A stretch of 24,273 nucleotides of DNA from the NCBI GenBank assembly GCA_009801015.1, contig VHZZ01003028.1, positions 49,107 through 73,379 of the forward strand, written 5' to 3'. Each line of letters starts with the position of its first letter. Positions within the stretch are counted from its first letter, which is position 1. Position numbers and translations under genes: made by a program. The notes under the pieces are model-generated. The model had not been told where the DNA came from and ran no database searches. It worked only from the letters and a program-made list of their open reading frames with translations. This document shows positions 10,401-22,400 of this stretch, one piece after another. This DNA comes from Silene noctiflora. Its lineage: Eukaryota; Streptophyta; Magnoliopsida; Caryophyllales; Caryophyllaceae.

Positions 10401-13400
10401 GCTTCTCTTTCTTTATGCTGATTCCTCTTTGAAAACGTATCATGCTTCCTGACTGGAGTAGGCAAAGCTGCTTATAGTGTCCAACGAGCTAGTGTCGTTA
10501 CTGAGTTTTTCTTTTATGTCCAATGTTGTCGTGTGATGGCTGAATGCCGATGGGCTTGATCTGCATTGGCTTTGCCAGACTAGGTCTAAGTATTGCTCTT
10601 TTCATGCAGTTATGTTCTTTCTGTTTTTTTTTTTTTTTTTTGGCAACTTCTTCATATGTAAAATGATCAAATTCTCATCTGTTTTTAAGCCAGCAAGTGT
10701 CTTATGGTTGGGACATTCCCTCGTTTCCGTCCCCACCTCATCCATCGCTGCAATCCAAGGCAGCAAGACTCAACCTTCGTTGTCAATTACCAACCTGCCT
10801 ACCCCACCCATGGAGTGCACCCTTACCTCTCCATATCTCCAATGCAAGTTTTGAATTCCACAACTCTCGTACAGTTCTCCCATCACTCCGACAAATCCAG
10901 TCACACTTCCCTCAACTAACTGAAATCAACCCCACAACCCCACCTTCAAAACTCCTCTCCACCCTCGCATAACCCATTACCCCTGCGCCTCCAGTCATCT
11001 CTCTCCATCTTCTCCCTCTCTCTCCATCTTCCTACCACCTGTGCGTGGGTGATGAAGAGACAGAAAGAGAAGCAAAGTGTGTGGGAAGAGGAGTATGTAA
11101 GAGAACACAGGGTGGCAGTTCAAGAGGTGGGTGGTGGCTAGGGCAGAGCAGAGGTGGTGCAGCTGTTGAGGAGGGGGCTGGTGGGCAGCGGTGGTGCTGC
11201 AATTGGGGCCAGGGGTGGAGTAGTGGTTATTGGCTTGAGTGAAGGGTAATAGATTGCAAGAAAATATCGCAAACTGACGTTCATTTTTACTAAAAAAACC
11301 AGTCAAAGCAAATGTAAATATCCACTTGGATAGAGACCATAGAGTAATATAGAAGGTGTTCAAATTCTGCACTCTGAGCTATGTGCTGTTCTCTCTTTCT
11401 CCTCTCTCTTGCCTTTAGGTTATGAAATAAATGTGTTTTGCACTTGTAGGAAGCATCAAGGAATAACAATGGGAGAGCTGCACATTCTGCTTGGAGGAAC
11501 TATGATGATTTTAATGAATATTTCTGGTTTGTTTTTCTTTGAACCTAGTGTTACTTGTCTTTATTAGCAAATTTATATTGTGATAAATACTCTCTCTCTA
11601 TATAGGTCTCCTGTCTGCTTAGAGTTAGGATGGCCAATGAAGGAGGGGTCGGCATTTTTGAGAAAGCCAAATAATCGGAAAAGGGTAAAGTTCGATCTTT
11701 CATCGCATATCACGAATTTTCAAGAAAGATGATTTGGAGAATTTTGTGGAAGTTGATTTTCCTCAATATCTCTGGGCAAATGCGTTTCTTTTCATTTGTT
11801 TCTTACTTCTACATTTTTTGCTCTAGATATATGACTAGATTATAAAAATTGGTGCTCAGTCTGTCGAACTTTGGGGGTGTAGCATGTGTTTTGGAATCAG
11901 TCAGTGGAGGAGTATATGTTTTAAAGATAATTCTCTGAAGTGACTGCCCTCTTCAGTTGCTTTCTTTTTCCTTCTTTGTTATTACACAGCACAACAGTGA
12001 ATATTGAACGTGTTATTGTACAAAGGCATTATCTTCATGCCGGTGTTAAATTTTTATTAGTCTGTCGAAGTTTGGGGGTTTAGCATGTGTTTTGGAATCA
12101 GTGGAGGAGTATATGTTTTAAAGATAATTCTCTGAATTGACTGCCCTCCTCAGTTGCTTTCTTTTTCCTTCTTTGTTATTACACAGCATAACAGTGAATA
12201 TTGAACGTGTTATTGTACAAAGGCATTATATTATCTTCATGCCGATGTTAAATTTTTATTAGCTACTCCATCCATCCCACTCTTACTATAATAATCTTCT
12301 CACTTTCATTTTTGAGTTGTTCCACTATAATCTTCTCCCTGTCCTTTTTGAGTGTTAATTTATCTATTCTCTCTTGTCTTTGTTTACCACTTCCCTCTAC
12401 GTTTCGTTATTTTACTATAATATTGGCTCCCGTGTTAAACATAATAGGAAGATGGATATGGAAGGAGTATTTCAGTATTTACTCTTTATGGCGATCTTTT
12501 TATATGACTCTTCTTGTTAGCCGACGACTAAACATTTTTTAGACTATGGCTTCATTTTATTTTGTTGCGGATCTCAAAATTTGCTCGTATTTTGAAGAAT
12601 GTCGAATGGACAAGGCTTATTTAATTTATTATTTGGTCTTCCGCCACTAGCTTTGATATTTCTTCTGTTTGTGGAACTTATTTTAGTGCTCATCTAATGT
12701 TCATATTTGTTGCTGCTGTGTAACAGACGGCAAAAAGCAGTTTTGTTGAGCACCGGACCTTTCTTCATTTGTATCGCAGTTTTCATCGCATGTGGATCTT
12801 TCTGTTCATCATGTTCCAGGTTCATGTCAATCTCTTCCAGCTTATCATACTCACTGGATTTGCTTGATCAAGGTGATGATAAAAATCATGTTACAGGCTT
12901 TAACAATTATAGCTTTCTGTGGTGATCTCAATATGAAGACTTTTAAACTCCTTTTGAGCATTGGGCCAACTTTTGCTGTCATGAATTTTGCCGAGAGTGA
13001 GTAAATTCTCTTCCCTGTGGCTTATTCTTGCCATTTCTAGCCTATTTTGTTGACATCAATTCTGGCTGCTGGATTGTTTGATATTGTGACACTAGGTTGT
13101 TTGGATGTTCTGCTTATGTTTGGTGCATATACAACGGCAAGAGGGATGGCTATTTCAAGGCTGGTTATTAGGTTCTTGTGGTGGAGCCTGTGCTCTGTTG
13201 CTGTTATCTATTTTTATCTGTGAGTGTACTTTCTTTAGTTGTGTTTTGTGTTTTTCATATTACATTACTAGGATTCTTATTTTGGCTTTTTTAAATATCA
13301 GGAGGGTTCTACAGGATTGGAATAAACAGCAAACTAGATCATTATCCTTTCGGATATACATTCTAATGTTGGGTGTTTATGCTGGGTTGCGTCTGCTATT

Positions 13401-16400
13401 TGCTCTAATGTTGAAGATCCCTGCTTGTCATGCTTTCTCTCAAATGTCCGACCAGTCATTCTTTCAGTTTTTTAAATGGATTTATCAGGTAAAATTATTG
13501 TCACAACTCAGCTCGTTGTTTTGTGAGCAGTGCAGGTCTCCCTTCCTTAATTGTTCTCACTTCCTTGTTTTCAGGAGCGATACTATGTTGGCCGCAGTCT
13601 GTTTGAGAAGCCTCTTGACTATGCGAGGTTCCTCTCCCCCCCTTCTCTCTCTCTCTCTTTCTCTCGCGTGCTCACTGTGAGTCATTGATTCTTGATTAAA
13701 GACATTATCTATCGCAGATATGTTCTCTTTTGGTTGGTCATCTTCGCATGCAAGTTCACTTTTGCTTACTTCCTGCAGGTGAAGCACGCTCCCTCTCTCT
13801 TTCTCTCCCTTTCTCCCCCCTAATATAGTTTAACTTCTTTTATTGCTTCTGTTGTTTACTTTCTTTTTGTTGACATTTCTTGTGTTGTTATTTAAATGTT
13901 TCTCTACAGATTCAGCCCTTAGTAAGGCCTACACAAATTATTGTGCGTCTTCCAGATATTCGATACTCGTGGCATGATTTAGTCTCAAAGCGTGAGTGCT
14001 AGTATTTGGTACTCATTTTTTTGTGTTTGTTTTAAGTCCCCCCTACCTTTTCTTTTATTTTGGAACCTTTTTTTTTTTTTTGAAAAAAAATATAAAACGC
14101 TTCCAAAAAAAATATGGCGTTCAGTAGTCCCCATATGATTTTTTTCTCCGTATCTTAGGCATGGATTGAAACTGCCGTATTGCGTGGCGTATATTTGCCC
14201 AAGACAAAAAAAGAAATAAATTAACTGCCAGTTTACTGGGCGGATGCATCAGTTTTTGAAGGATCAGAACTTTAAGAGCCAAATATGTGCAAGCGTCTTA
14301 TAGGAGGAATAGAGTGCGCTGTTAGTGCTGGGGTTCAAATCTCTGCTAGCGCTGATGCTTATGTAACATACATATATAGTATTTTTTTTAAACATATTAG
14401 ATAGTCAGATACTGAGACACTCCATGTGTTATAGCGGCTCTCTATAAGACGCACCACCATACAGCGTCTCTATCGTTACCCTGGTGCCGAAATATCTATC
14501 TTAAGTGTACTCTATTTTACTAGTATTTTTAAACTCGGCCCAATTTGCTCATTTTGTTTTTAATTTGTAAAAATAATTTGTGCATTATTTTAGGAAAAAG
14601 TCATTTTTGTATGGAATAAGAAGTTAGAAGAGAAACTGTTTCTTATATTTGTAGTACAAGTTATTGTAACCTACACGATGAACTGATGATTGATGCAGTG
14701 TTGTGCAAATTATTGCAGATAATCATAATGCGCTAACTATAGCAAGTTTATGGGCCCCGGTTGTTGCTGTAAGTTTCTTCTGAGATCTGACTTTTTATTT
14801 TAAATCCTTTTATTTACAATTTTTGCTGGTGATAGCTATTAGATGCCAATGAAGTAACTTGTGAGCTGTTGTAACTAATCATGATTGGGAACACAGATCA
14901 GGTGAAAGCGATTTTGCAGATGAGAGTTAAAACATTTATCTATTGCAAGTATCCTATGTCTCATTCATTTATATAAGACTGCAGATAAGCCAACCTGATC
15001 TCTTGACGAGGTTGTTTTGCTTAGGTGTGTGTAGACCTTGAGCTTGGCTGATCTAGCCTGGGTTTATGGCTCTACTTTATCATCTCATAATTCGTTGTTA
15101 TGATTCTCTATATGTATAAATAACACTATTTCTGATAGCTATAGTATTACTTTACTACTCCCTCAAATCCAATGCATTCTACCGACCTTACATTTTTGGA
15201 CAATTCTATCCATTCTACCCATTCCATTTTGGCAAAAACTTTACAAACCTATCCTTATCAAAACCTCGTTTTTACATGAATTACCACCAATTGTTATTCC
15301 TTGATCCATCTCTACTAACACAACTACTTATGACTAGTGCCCCCATGTCCTGCTTGAACCCACCACATCAAACCCTCGTGCTACCTTCTACACCACCATT
15401 TGCACCACACCTTGTTGATGGAAGTTGTGAATCATCGTGTTCCAGCAAACTCCTCTACACCCTTCTTCAACTAAATCTCCTCTCTTTCTGACCTTAATTC
15501 GATTTTTTTGACTAAAATTTTAGGTGTGAAGTTTTTGATTTACAAGAAATTAAATATAGTTCTCCAAAACTAACTACAGTACTACACCATTGACATTGTC
15601 GAAAAAAATTGATTCGGAGGTGGAGGGTTAAATAATGAAGACAATGATCATAATAGCGGTGGCAGAGATAATTGTTCGCTCTTTGCCTTTGGGTCTTACC
15701 TTTGTAGAACTTATTTTTTGACGCGAGTTGGGTTCGCTCTCGCAAGTGAAATACGTTATTTCGGCTTCGAACACGAGGATGAAAAGGGTTGGATTAATGA
15801 TGTTTGGATGTTAGTTCCTTTAGCTGTTTGGTGGTAACTTAAATTAACAAGAATCATTGTATCTTCGATGACATTGCTTTTGTGTTCCACTAGTTACTTT
15901 TGAGGTTAAATTTCACGAATGGGGTTGGGCCGCACTCACAAGGAGGAAAGGAAGTGAACTTCATAAGTCAAAAGGTTATGTTTTATGCCAATACTAATTG
16001 GCAAAGGATGGAGTAACTCTCGTGTTTACAAAATGTGACCATCTCTCATTGAGAGCTTAAGCTTCTCGTCGTCCTCATTTATATGGGCGTCACCTTATTG
16101 GCTTATTGGTGTCTTTTTGAGTTTTTGTACATGGGTGTCACCCCCTTTGGCGCCCTTTAATCATTCATACTTCACATATCAAAAAAATTGACGAATGATA
16201 AAATAGCAAGAGCAAAAAAAGTTAATGACTTTTTAACCCAAGGAGTTACTTGACCGGAAACAGCTGCGAGCTTATGGATTGGACAGTTTCTTTTCTTTAA
16301 TAGGTGTGGTGTACTCCCAGTTTTATCAAATTAACCAATATTAATGGTTTAAGAATGCGTATCATCTGTTTGCTCGCTTCTTTGCTAAGCAATCTTAACT

Positions 16401-19400
16401 TCTCCAAGATGATGTGAAAGGAGTACTAAAATTCTACACAGAAACAAAGTTGTCATTTTTGTTTGTTTTGTTCATATATATAAGGACAACGTGCATCTAT
16501 TTGCAACTTACTTATACTAAGTTATATGTTTTGGCTGATACCATATCATGGGGTTGACACCTATGTAAAAAACACGAGTTAGACAAAAAGCTACACCATC
16601 GCTCTAGCGTGGGGTCCTTTTTGGAGCATTTGACTCAAACTGAAGAGCTGCTTAAGTGCGTTATGTTCTTTCAATGCACACAGTCAAAATTTTAAAATCC
16701 CTCAAGTGTGCTCCAGCAATTAGGCATAGGATCCTTGTTGCACCTTTCTGCTATAGAATTCTCTCTTATCCCTCGTCTTAGTAACTCAGACTAGGGGACA
16801 CAGTGTCTGGGCGACATGGAGATATTGAGTTTTGTCAATCTCTTTTAAAATTTAAACAATTAGCTGATGTGGTAACCAAGTATCTTTACCCATCATATTA
16901 ACATGGACACGACAAGCTCTGTAAAATATTTAAACTAGCCATGCTTTGTTCAGCACAAAAAAGAGGAGAGGAAATTCGTTTTTTTGTCTCCTTGTTTCAA
17001 CCGGTTACTTTCCCCCATTTACCCCTCTTCACTTTTCTTGAAATTGTGTTTATTTACACCCTTTTACTTTTTATCTTTCACTTATTTGACACCATTGAAA
17101 TTTATTTTGAGGATATCAGTCAAATTTAGGTGTTGTGTCTGAATTGGCCATGACACGACAACAAGATCTATGTGAAGTGTCAAAGTAACATAGGTTATAA
17201 GAACATGTTTGGCGCACTATTGTGACTCAACTCAATCCAAAGAGAGCTAAGGAAAAGTACCAAACAGACAACAAGCAACCGCAAGAAGCTAACATATTTT
17301 AACTTCTTTTCCATGCCTTCTCCTTTGCAAGAAATAAGTGGAAATAACAGAACTAACCCTTCTCTCTGTGGTTTGATCTGGTTAAGCAAATGGCACTAGC
17401 ATAACTCAGTAGATTATGCATACTGAATAGACAATAGTAGAGTACGGTGTTCTTGTAGTAGTTATTGTGTACCTTGTATGGCGCGGCGAACAAAAAGTGA
17501 CCACTTTATGATAAATAGTGACCATTTTATGTTAAAAAGTGACCACCTTAATAAATGGTCATTTTATAATAATATAAGGTGGTCACTTTTAACATAAAAT
17601 GGTCACTATTTACCATAAAGTGGTCCTACCATACGATGGTCTTATAGTACGACTTGTCTCTACTAACATGACTTCTGCCAGGCTGCATTTGCAAATTTTG
17701 TATTCCATTTCTTCTAATGGGTGATATATGTGCAGATATATCTAATGGATATCCACATATGGTATACACTTCTGTCAGCCCTTGTTGGAGGTGTGATGGG
17801 TGCTCGGGATCGGCTAGGCGAGGTATATTGTTATATGAGTAATGTTCTATTTTCTTCTTGAATGGGTTAGCTTTTGTAATTTTGAATGCCACCATGAAGT
17901 GCTATGTTACCCCAGTCTATGCAATTTTATTTATCTGGTTTTGTTTATTTCTTTGTGCCCCCTTGTTTAACAGATTCGTTCCATTGAAATGGTGCATAAA
18001 CGTTTTGAAAGCTTCCCAGAAGCTTTTGTGAAGAAAATGTCATCTCCAAGAATGAAAAGGTATCGTTGCTCATTATTAACCAGTTTAGTGAATTCAAAGT
18101 TTATATCTTTTTATGTGATTTCCTTGAGTTGATTGTTGTTATATGGTCAAGCAAGGAGGTCCCTGCAAGTTTGCCAGCATTTGTTGATGGCATATTGAAT
18201 TATGTTTATGATTCTTTTTTTAAGCGCCCTCTGTCTCTACGACTAGAATTTTTTTCGAAGCTGATGGTTGGGTTACTCAAGGGTTATGGTTGGTGTCATG
18301 TACAACAAAAACAAATTAAGTTGGCCTATATTCGAACTTTATTAGGAGATTTAGGAGCTGCTGACAGAGTGACTTAGTTGTCGAAGGAGGATTTTTTCCT
18401 GTAACTTGTAGAACTTGGGAAGTGCTCATAGTCTAGAACTTAATCACTTAAATAAACTGAAGCTTCAGAGCCGACTGTCTATTATAATTGTAACTATTGA
18501 ATAAAAAAATCTTTTCGGGCACTAGAAGTTTTTGGTACTTGACATCCTACTCTAGTTATTTTAGTTTCTCTCTCATGTCGTTATTTAAGACTTCTGCCTT
18601 GTGAGAATTTTTGTTTTATGTGATCTTGCAGGATGCCTTTTGATCAAGAAAATCCTGAGGTACTTCTATCTCTGATTTATTTGTTCGCGGTACAAGTCTT
18701 TGTTACAATGACGGATCAAGCAATATCCCTCTTGTTTCCAAAGTGCACAAGCTATAACTGAGTCATTAAGGCAGTAGATTTGGAATTTGTGTTTGGATTC
18801 TTACGTTTTTTTTAAAAACTTTTAAGAGGGTAAGGTCCCATTTATCTTGTCCAACTAGTGAAATAACTGAGTAGCCTGAGCCCATGAAGTTAGCCACACC
18901 TAAGTACTGGTTTTTGTAACACAAGTGGAGTGGCTTGCTAATTTTTGAAAATTTGATAATCATTTCCTCTATTTTGAGCTAGCTGTGTGTGGGGGCCAGT
19001 TTCGAGATAAGTGTTTGGGTTTTTACCGGTTGTGTTATGACTTCTGAGTGATGGACCTGATGGTAGCTGAGGTAGAATCTTAATTTTTATTTTTTTTACT
19101 ATGGTAACTTGCATCGGTTCAGGAATATGATGGAATAAAGCAAAATGGCTCACTAAAGTAACTGCGCTTCTTTCTATTGTGAAGTACCAGTCATTTGTTG
19201 TAATTTTTCGACGCAATTTTCATCTTGGGTCATTCGAAAACAGTCTCTTTGTGTTGCTAACATAAGGGGAAGACCCCCCCCCCCCCCCCCCCCNCCCACA
19301 ATTTGCGAGAGGCACTGAGGTAATGTTGTTGTTGTTGTTGTGGTAACTTGCATCGGTGTATGCGTTAGGTTGATGATCTATAAGCTCGTCAGGACTTTCT

Positions 19401-22400
19401 CTAAAATGTTTGAATTTTTAACATTACTTCTTTGAGGGATTATTTTGCATCTGTGATTTCATTACTTGTAGATCTCTCATGATATGAGCAAAAGTTATGC
19501 TTCAACGTTTGCTCCATTCTGGAACGAGATTATTAAAAGTTTGCGTGAAGAAGATTTTATTAGCAGCAGGTGAAAAATTGTTAACACTTCTATTTTTTTT
19601 TTCATGGAAACTAATTAAAGCCAATATATTCAGTTTGATTTTTCTTATTAATGGCTGCCAAAGATTTTAACATGGTTCTCCCTTCAGGGAAAAAGACTTG
19701 CTCTCAATGCCTAGTAATACGGGGACTCTTCCTCTTGTTCAATGGCCTCTCTTTCTTCTCAGTAGTAAGGTGTGAAATTCAGTGAACTTTTCTCAGCGTC
19801 TTTCTGTTGTCGTATACTTTCTCATTCTATATATTAATGTTGCAGATTTTAATGGCTATTGACTTAGCTTTGGATTGCAAAGACACACAAGCAGACTTGT
19901 GGAATAGAATACGCAGAGATGATTACATGGCTTATGCAGTTCAAGAGTGTTATTATAGCATAGAGAAGATCTTACATGCTTTGGTTGATGGTGAAGGAAG
20001 ACATTGGTATGTATTTCAACATGTTTCTCAAATCCTGCAGATGATTTAACTGTTTCATTCTCACTGTGGACTGCAATAATGTTTACTTCAGGGTTGAGAG
20101 AATTTACCGTGAGATCTATAATAGTATCATGGGTGGTTCACTTAATTTAACCTTGTCCCTCAAAAAGCTCCCCTTAGTGCAGTCAAGATTTACGGCGCTG
20201 ACTGGTCTTCTGGTAAATTGCTGAATGTGAAGAATGCTTGTTATTTTGCATTTTTACTTGTTTATGTTGTTATTTCTTTTATTTTCTTAAAAGTAATGCC
20301 ACTTAATTCACTTTTAGACAAGAAACGAGACTCCTGATCTTGCAAAAGGTGCTGCAAAAGCTCTCTATGATTTTTATGAGGTTGTGACACACGATTTGCT
20401 CTCAACTGATTTGAGGTAATCATTAAGAACAACGCCTCAGGTTCCTGTATGCGTAACTTGCATTTATTTATTATTTTTTTATCCTTTAGGGAGCAAATTG
20501 ATACATGGAACATTTTAGCTAAAGCTAGAAACGAAGGGCGCTTGTTTTCCAGGATAGAGTGGCCAAAGGACCCAGAAATTGTAAGCATATGCTAAGCTAG
20601 TTTGCTTGTCTTCAAGTCCTGTATGTCTACACTGCGTGCGAATAATTCAAGATTTTCATTTGCTGCCTTTTGTGCTTTCAGAAAGAGTTGGTGAAGAGAC
20701 TTCATTTGCTACTAACTGTGAAGGATACAGCAGCAAATATACCTAAAAATTTGGAAGCAAGGAGACGATTAGAATTTTTTACCAATTCATTATTTATGGA
20801 TATTCCTCCCGCAAAACCAGTATGTGAAATGATGCCTTTCAGGTATATAAAACTGTGATATTGGATGAATCATTTTGCTAGATACTAGTAAGTAGGATAT
20901 GCACTTTGTGCATTAAATCACTAACATACCTCTCCCACATATCAGTGTATTCACTCCATATTACAGCGAGACTGTGCTGTATAGTTCTACCGAGCTGCGG
21001 GCTGAAAATGAGGATGGAGTGTCTATACTGTTCTATCTCCAGAAGATTTTTCCAGGTGCTCTTTTATTTGTATTATTGTTCTATGTTCACGTTTCCGCTT
21101 TCGAATAGGCCATAGGGAAATCAGAAAATTTGTTTCTTTTGATACAGATGAGTGGGAGAATTTTTTGGAGCGGATCAGTCCAGGCAAGTCGTCTGGAGAA
21201 GTAGATTTTGATGAAAGTTCTAGTGATAATTTGGAGCTTCGGTTTTGGGTATCATATCGCGGACAGACCTTGGCTAGAACAGGTGAGAGTTAGTCTTTTG
21301 AGAGGCAGCGTAGTTTCCTTATTTCATTTCCTCTTTTGTCATTGGTTGTGTTATATTGTTTTCGTCTGACTTGGCATAAATGCAGTGCGTGGAATGATGT
21401 ACTATAGAAGAGCACTAATGCTTCAGAGCTTTCTAGAAAGAAGAGGATTGATAGGTAGCTAGTTTGCCATCATATTAATTTAGATGCACAGTTGGATATA
21501 AAAAAATGCGTATACTTACTGGTATTGGATCTCTTTTTAGGAGATGATGCGAATCCTCATTCAAATCTTATGTCCAGTAATGGGTTTGAGCTGTCAAGTG
21601 AGGCACGGGCTCAAGCAGATCTGAAGTTTACATATGTTGTTTCTTGCCAAATCTATGGGCAGCAAAAACAGAGAAAAGCTCCAGAAGCTGCAGATATTAG
21701 CCTGTTGCTACAGAGGTATGATAAATTTGTTTATAGTGACTGCAGATAGTGTGTCTTAATCAGCTTTTAAATAGTGGCTTATCTGCCAGTTTAGGCATAT
21801 GGACTTATAGAGTACCTCTGTTACCTAGGACCATTTTTTTTCACAATTTTGTATGGATTCAGTTATGAAGCGCTTTAATTTTTTGTTCAATAGAAATGCT
21901 AATTTTAATATACACTCTCTAGAAGAAGGAACTAAAGAGGGGGAAAGATAACTTTAGCTTTGTTGTTACTGGTGAAACTGAGACTCAAGCCTCAACTTAA
22001 TGCGAGCAATTTTCTCTGTGAAACAAATACTCCCTCCTCCAATGACTAAAATAATCCTAGTAAATGATCAATCTAACAACAACAACATCAAAGCCTTGAT
22101 CCCAAAATGATTTGGGGTCGTCTGACATGAATCATCCTTTAGAACCGTCCATGGTTGATCACACACCTCAAAATGCGAAAATATAGAAAAGGAAAAGTGA
22201 AAAACAAAAGGGGAGTGAAACATAATACTAAAATCAAGGCAAACTTGTAGGTTCTTAAATCGAAGTCCGAATTTCTTTTATAAAAACTTAGAATTTAAAT
22301 CGAGAATAAATATTAAAAACGATTTTGAAAATCGAAGTAAAACTTAAGGGTCCGGAATACCTTAAAAGTGAACCCTCCTAGTCCGCCTATTGTTCCCTCT

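Larger units (their letters stand above)
9438..11449 (+). other. Intron 10 (2,012 bp)
   Basis: GTAAGT...TTGTAG. Contains a reversed SINE-like element (about 9859-10000), a poly-T run (10626-10641) and a segment at about 10690-11240 that is C-rich then G-rich on this strand. The open frames in that segment have low-complexity products and match no family I know. Confidence 0.85.
11685..12726 (+). other. Intron 12 (1,042 bp)
   Basis: GTAAAG...TAACAG. Occupied largely by a 200-bp tandem duplication (11860-12262) followed directly by a Stowaway-like MITE (12264-12469). Confidence 0.9.
14769..17735 (+). other. Intron 20 (2,967 bp), the largest intron
   Basis: GTAAGT...GTGCAG. It interrupts the sixth membrane segment. 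It contains a possible large Stowaway-type element (15154-16016) and a fold-back element (17499-17625). The stretch 16020-17460 shows no recognisable gene or element. Confidence 0.88.
18660..19471 (+). other. Intron 23 (812 bp)
   Basis: GTACTT...TTGTAG. About 220 bp of it is a SINE insertion with a 17-bp target duplication (19102-19357). The rest shows nothing recognisable. Confidence 0.88.

Noticed and set aside
10995-11372. 125-codon open frame on the minus strand in intron 10
   Set aside because: It arises from the G- and C-rich low-complexity segment; the product is proline/histidine/leucine-rich and unlike any known protein.
18066-18377. 103-codon open frame in intron 22 that looks somewhat protein-like
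   Set aside because: It is in a different frame from exon 22, is not part of any callose synthase, has no recognisable motif, and is bounded by good splice sites of the host gene.
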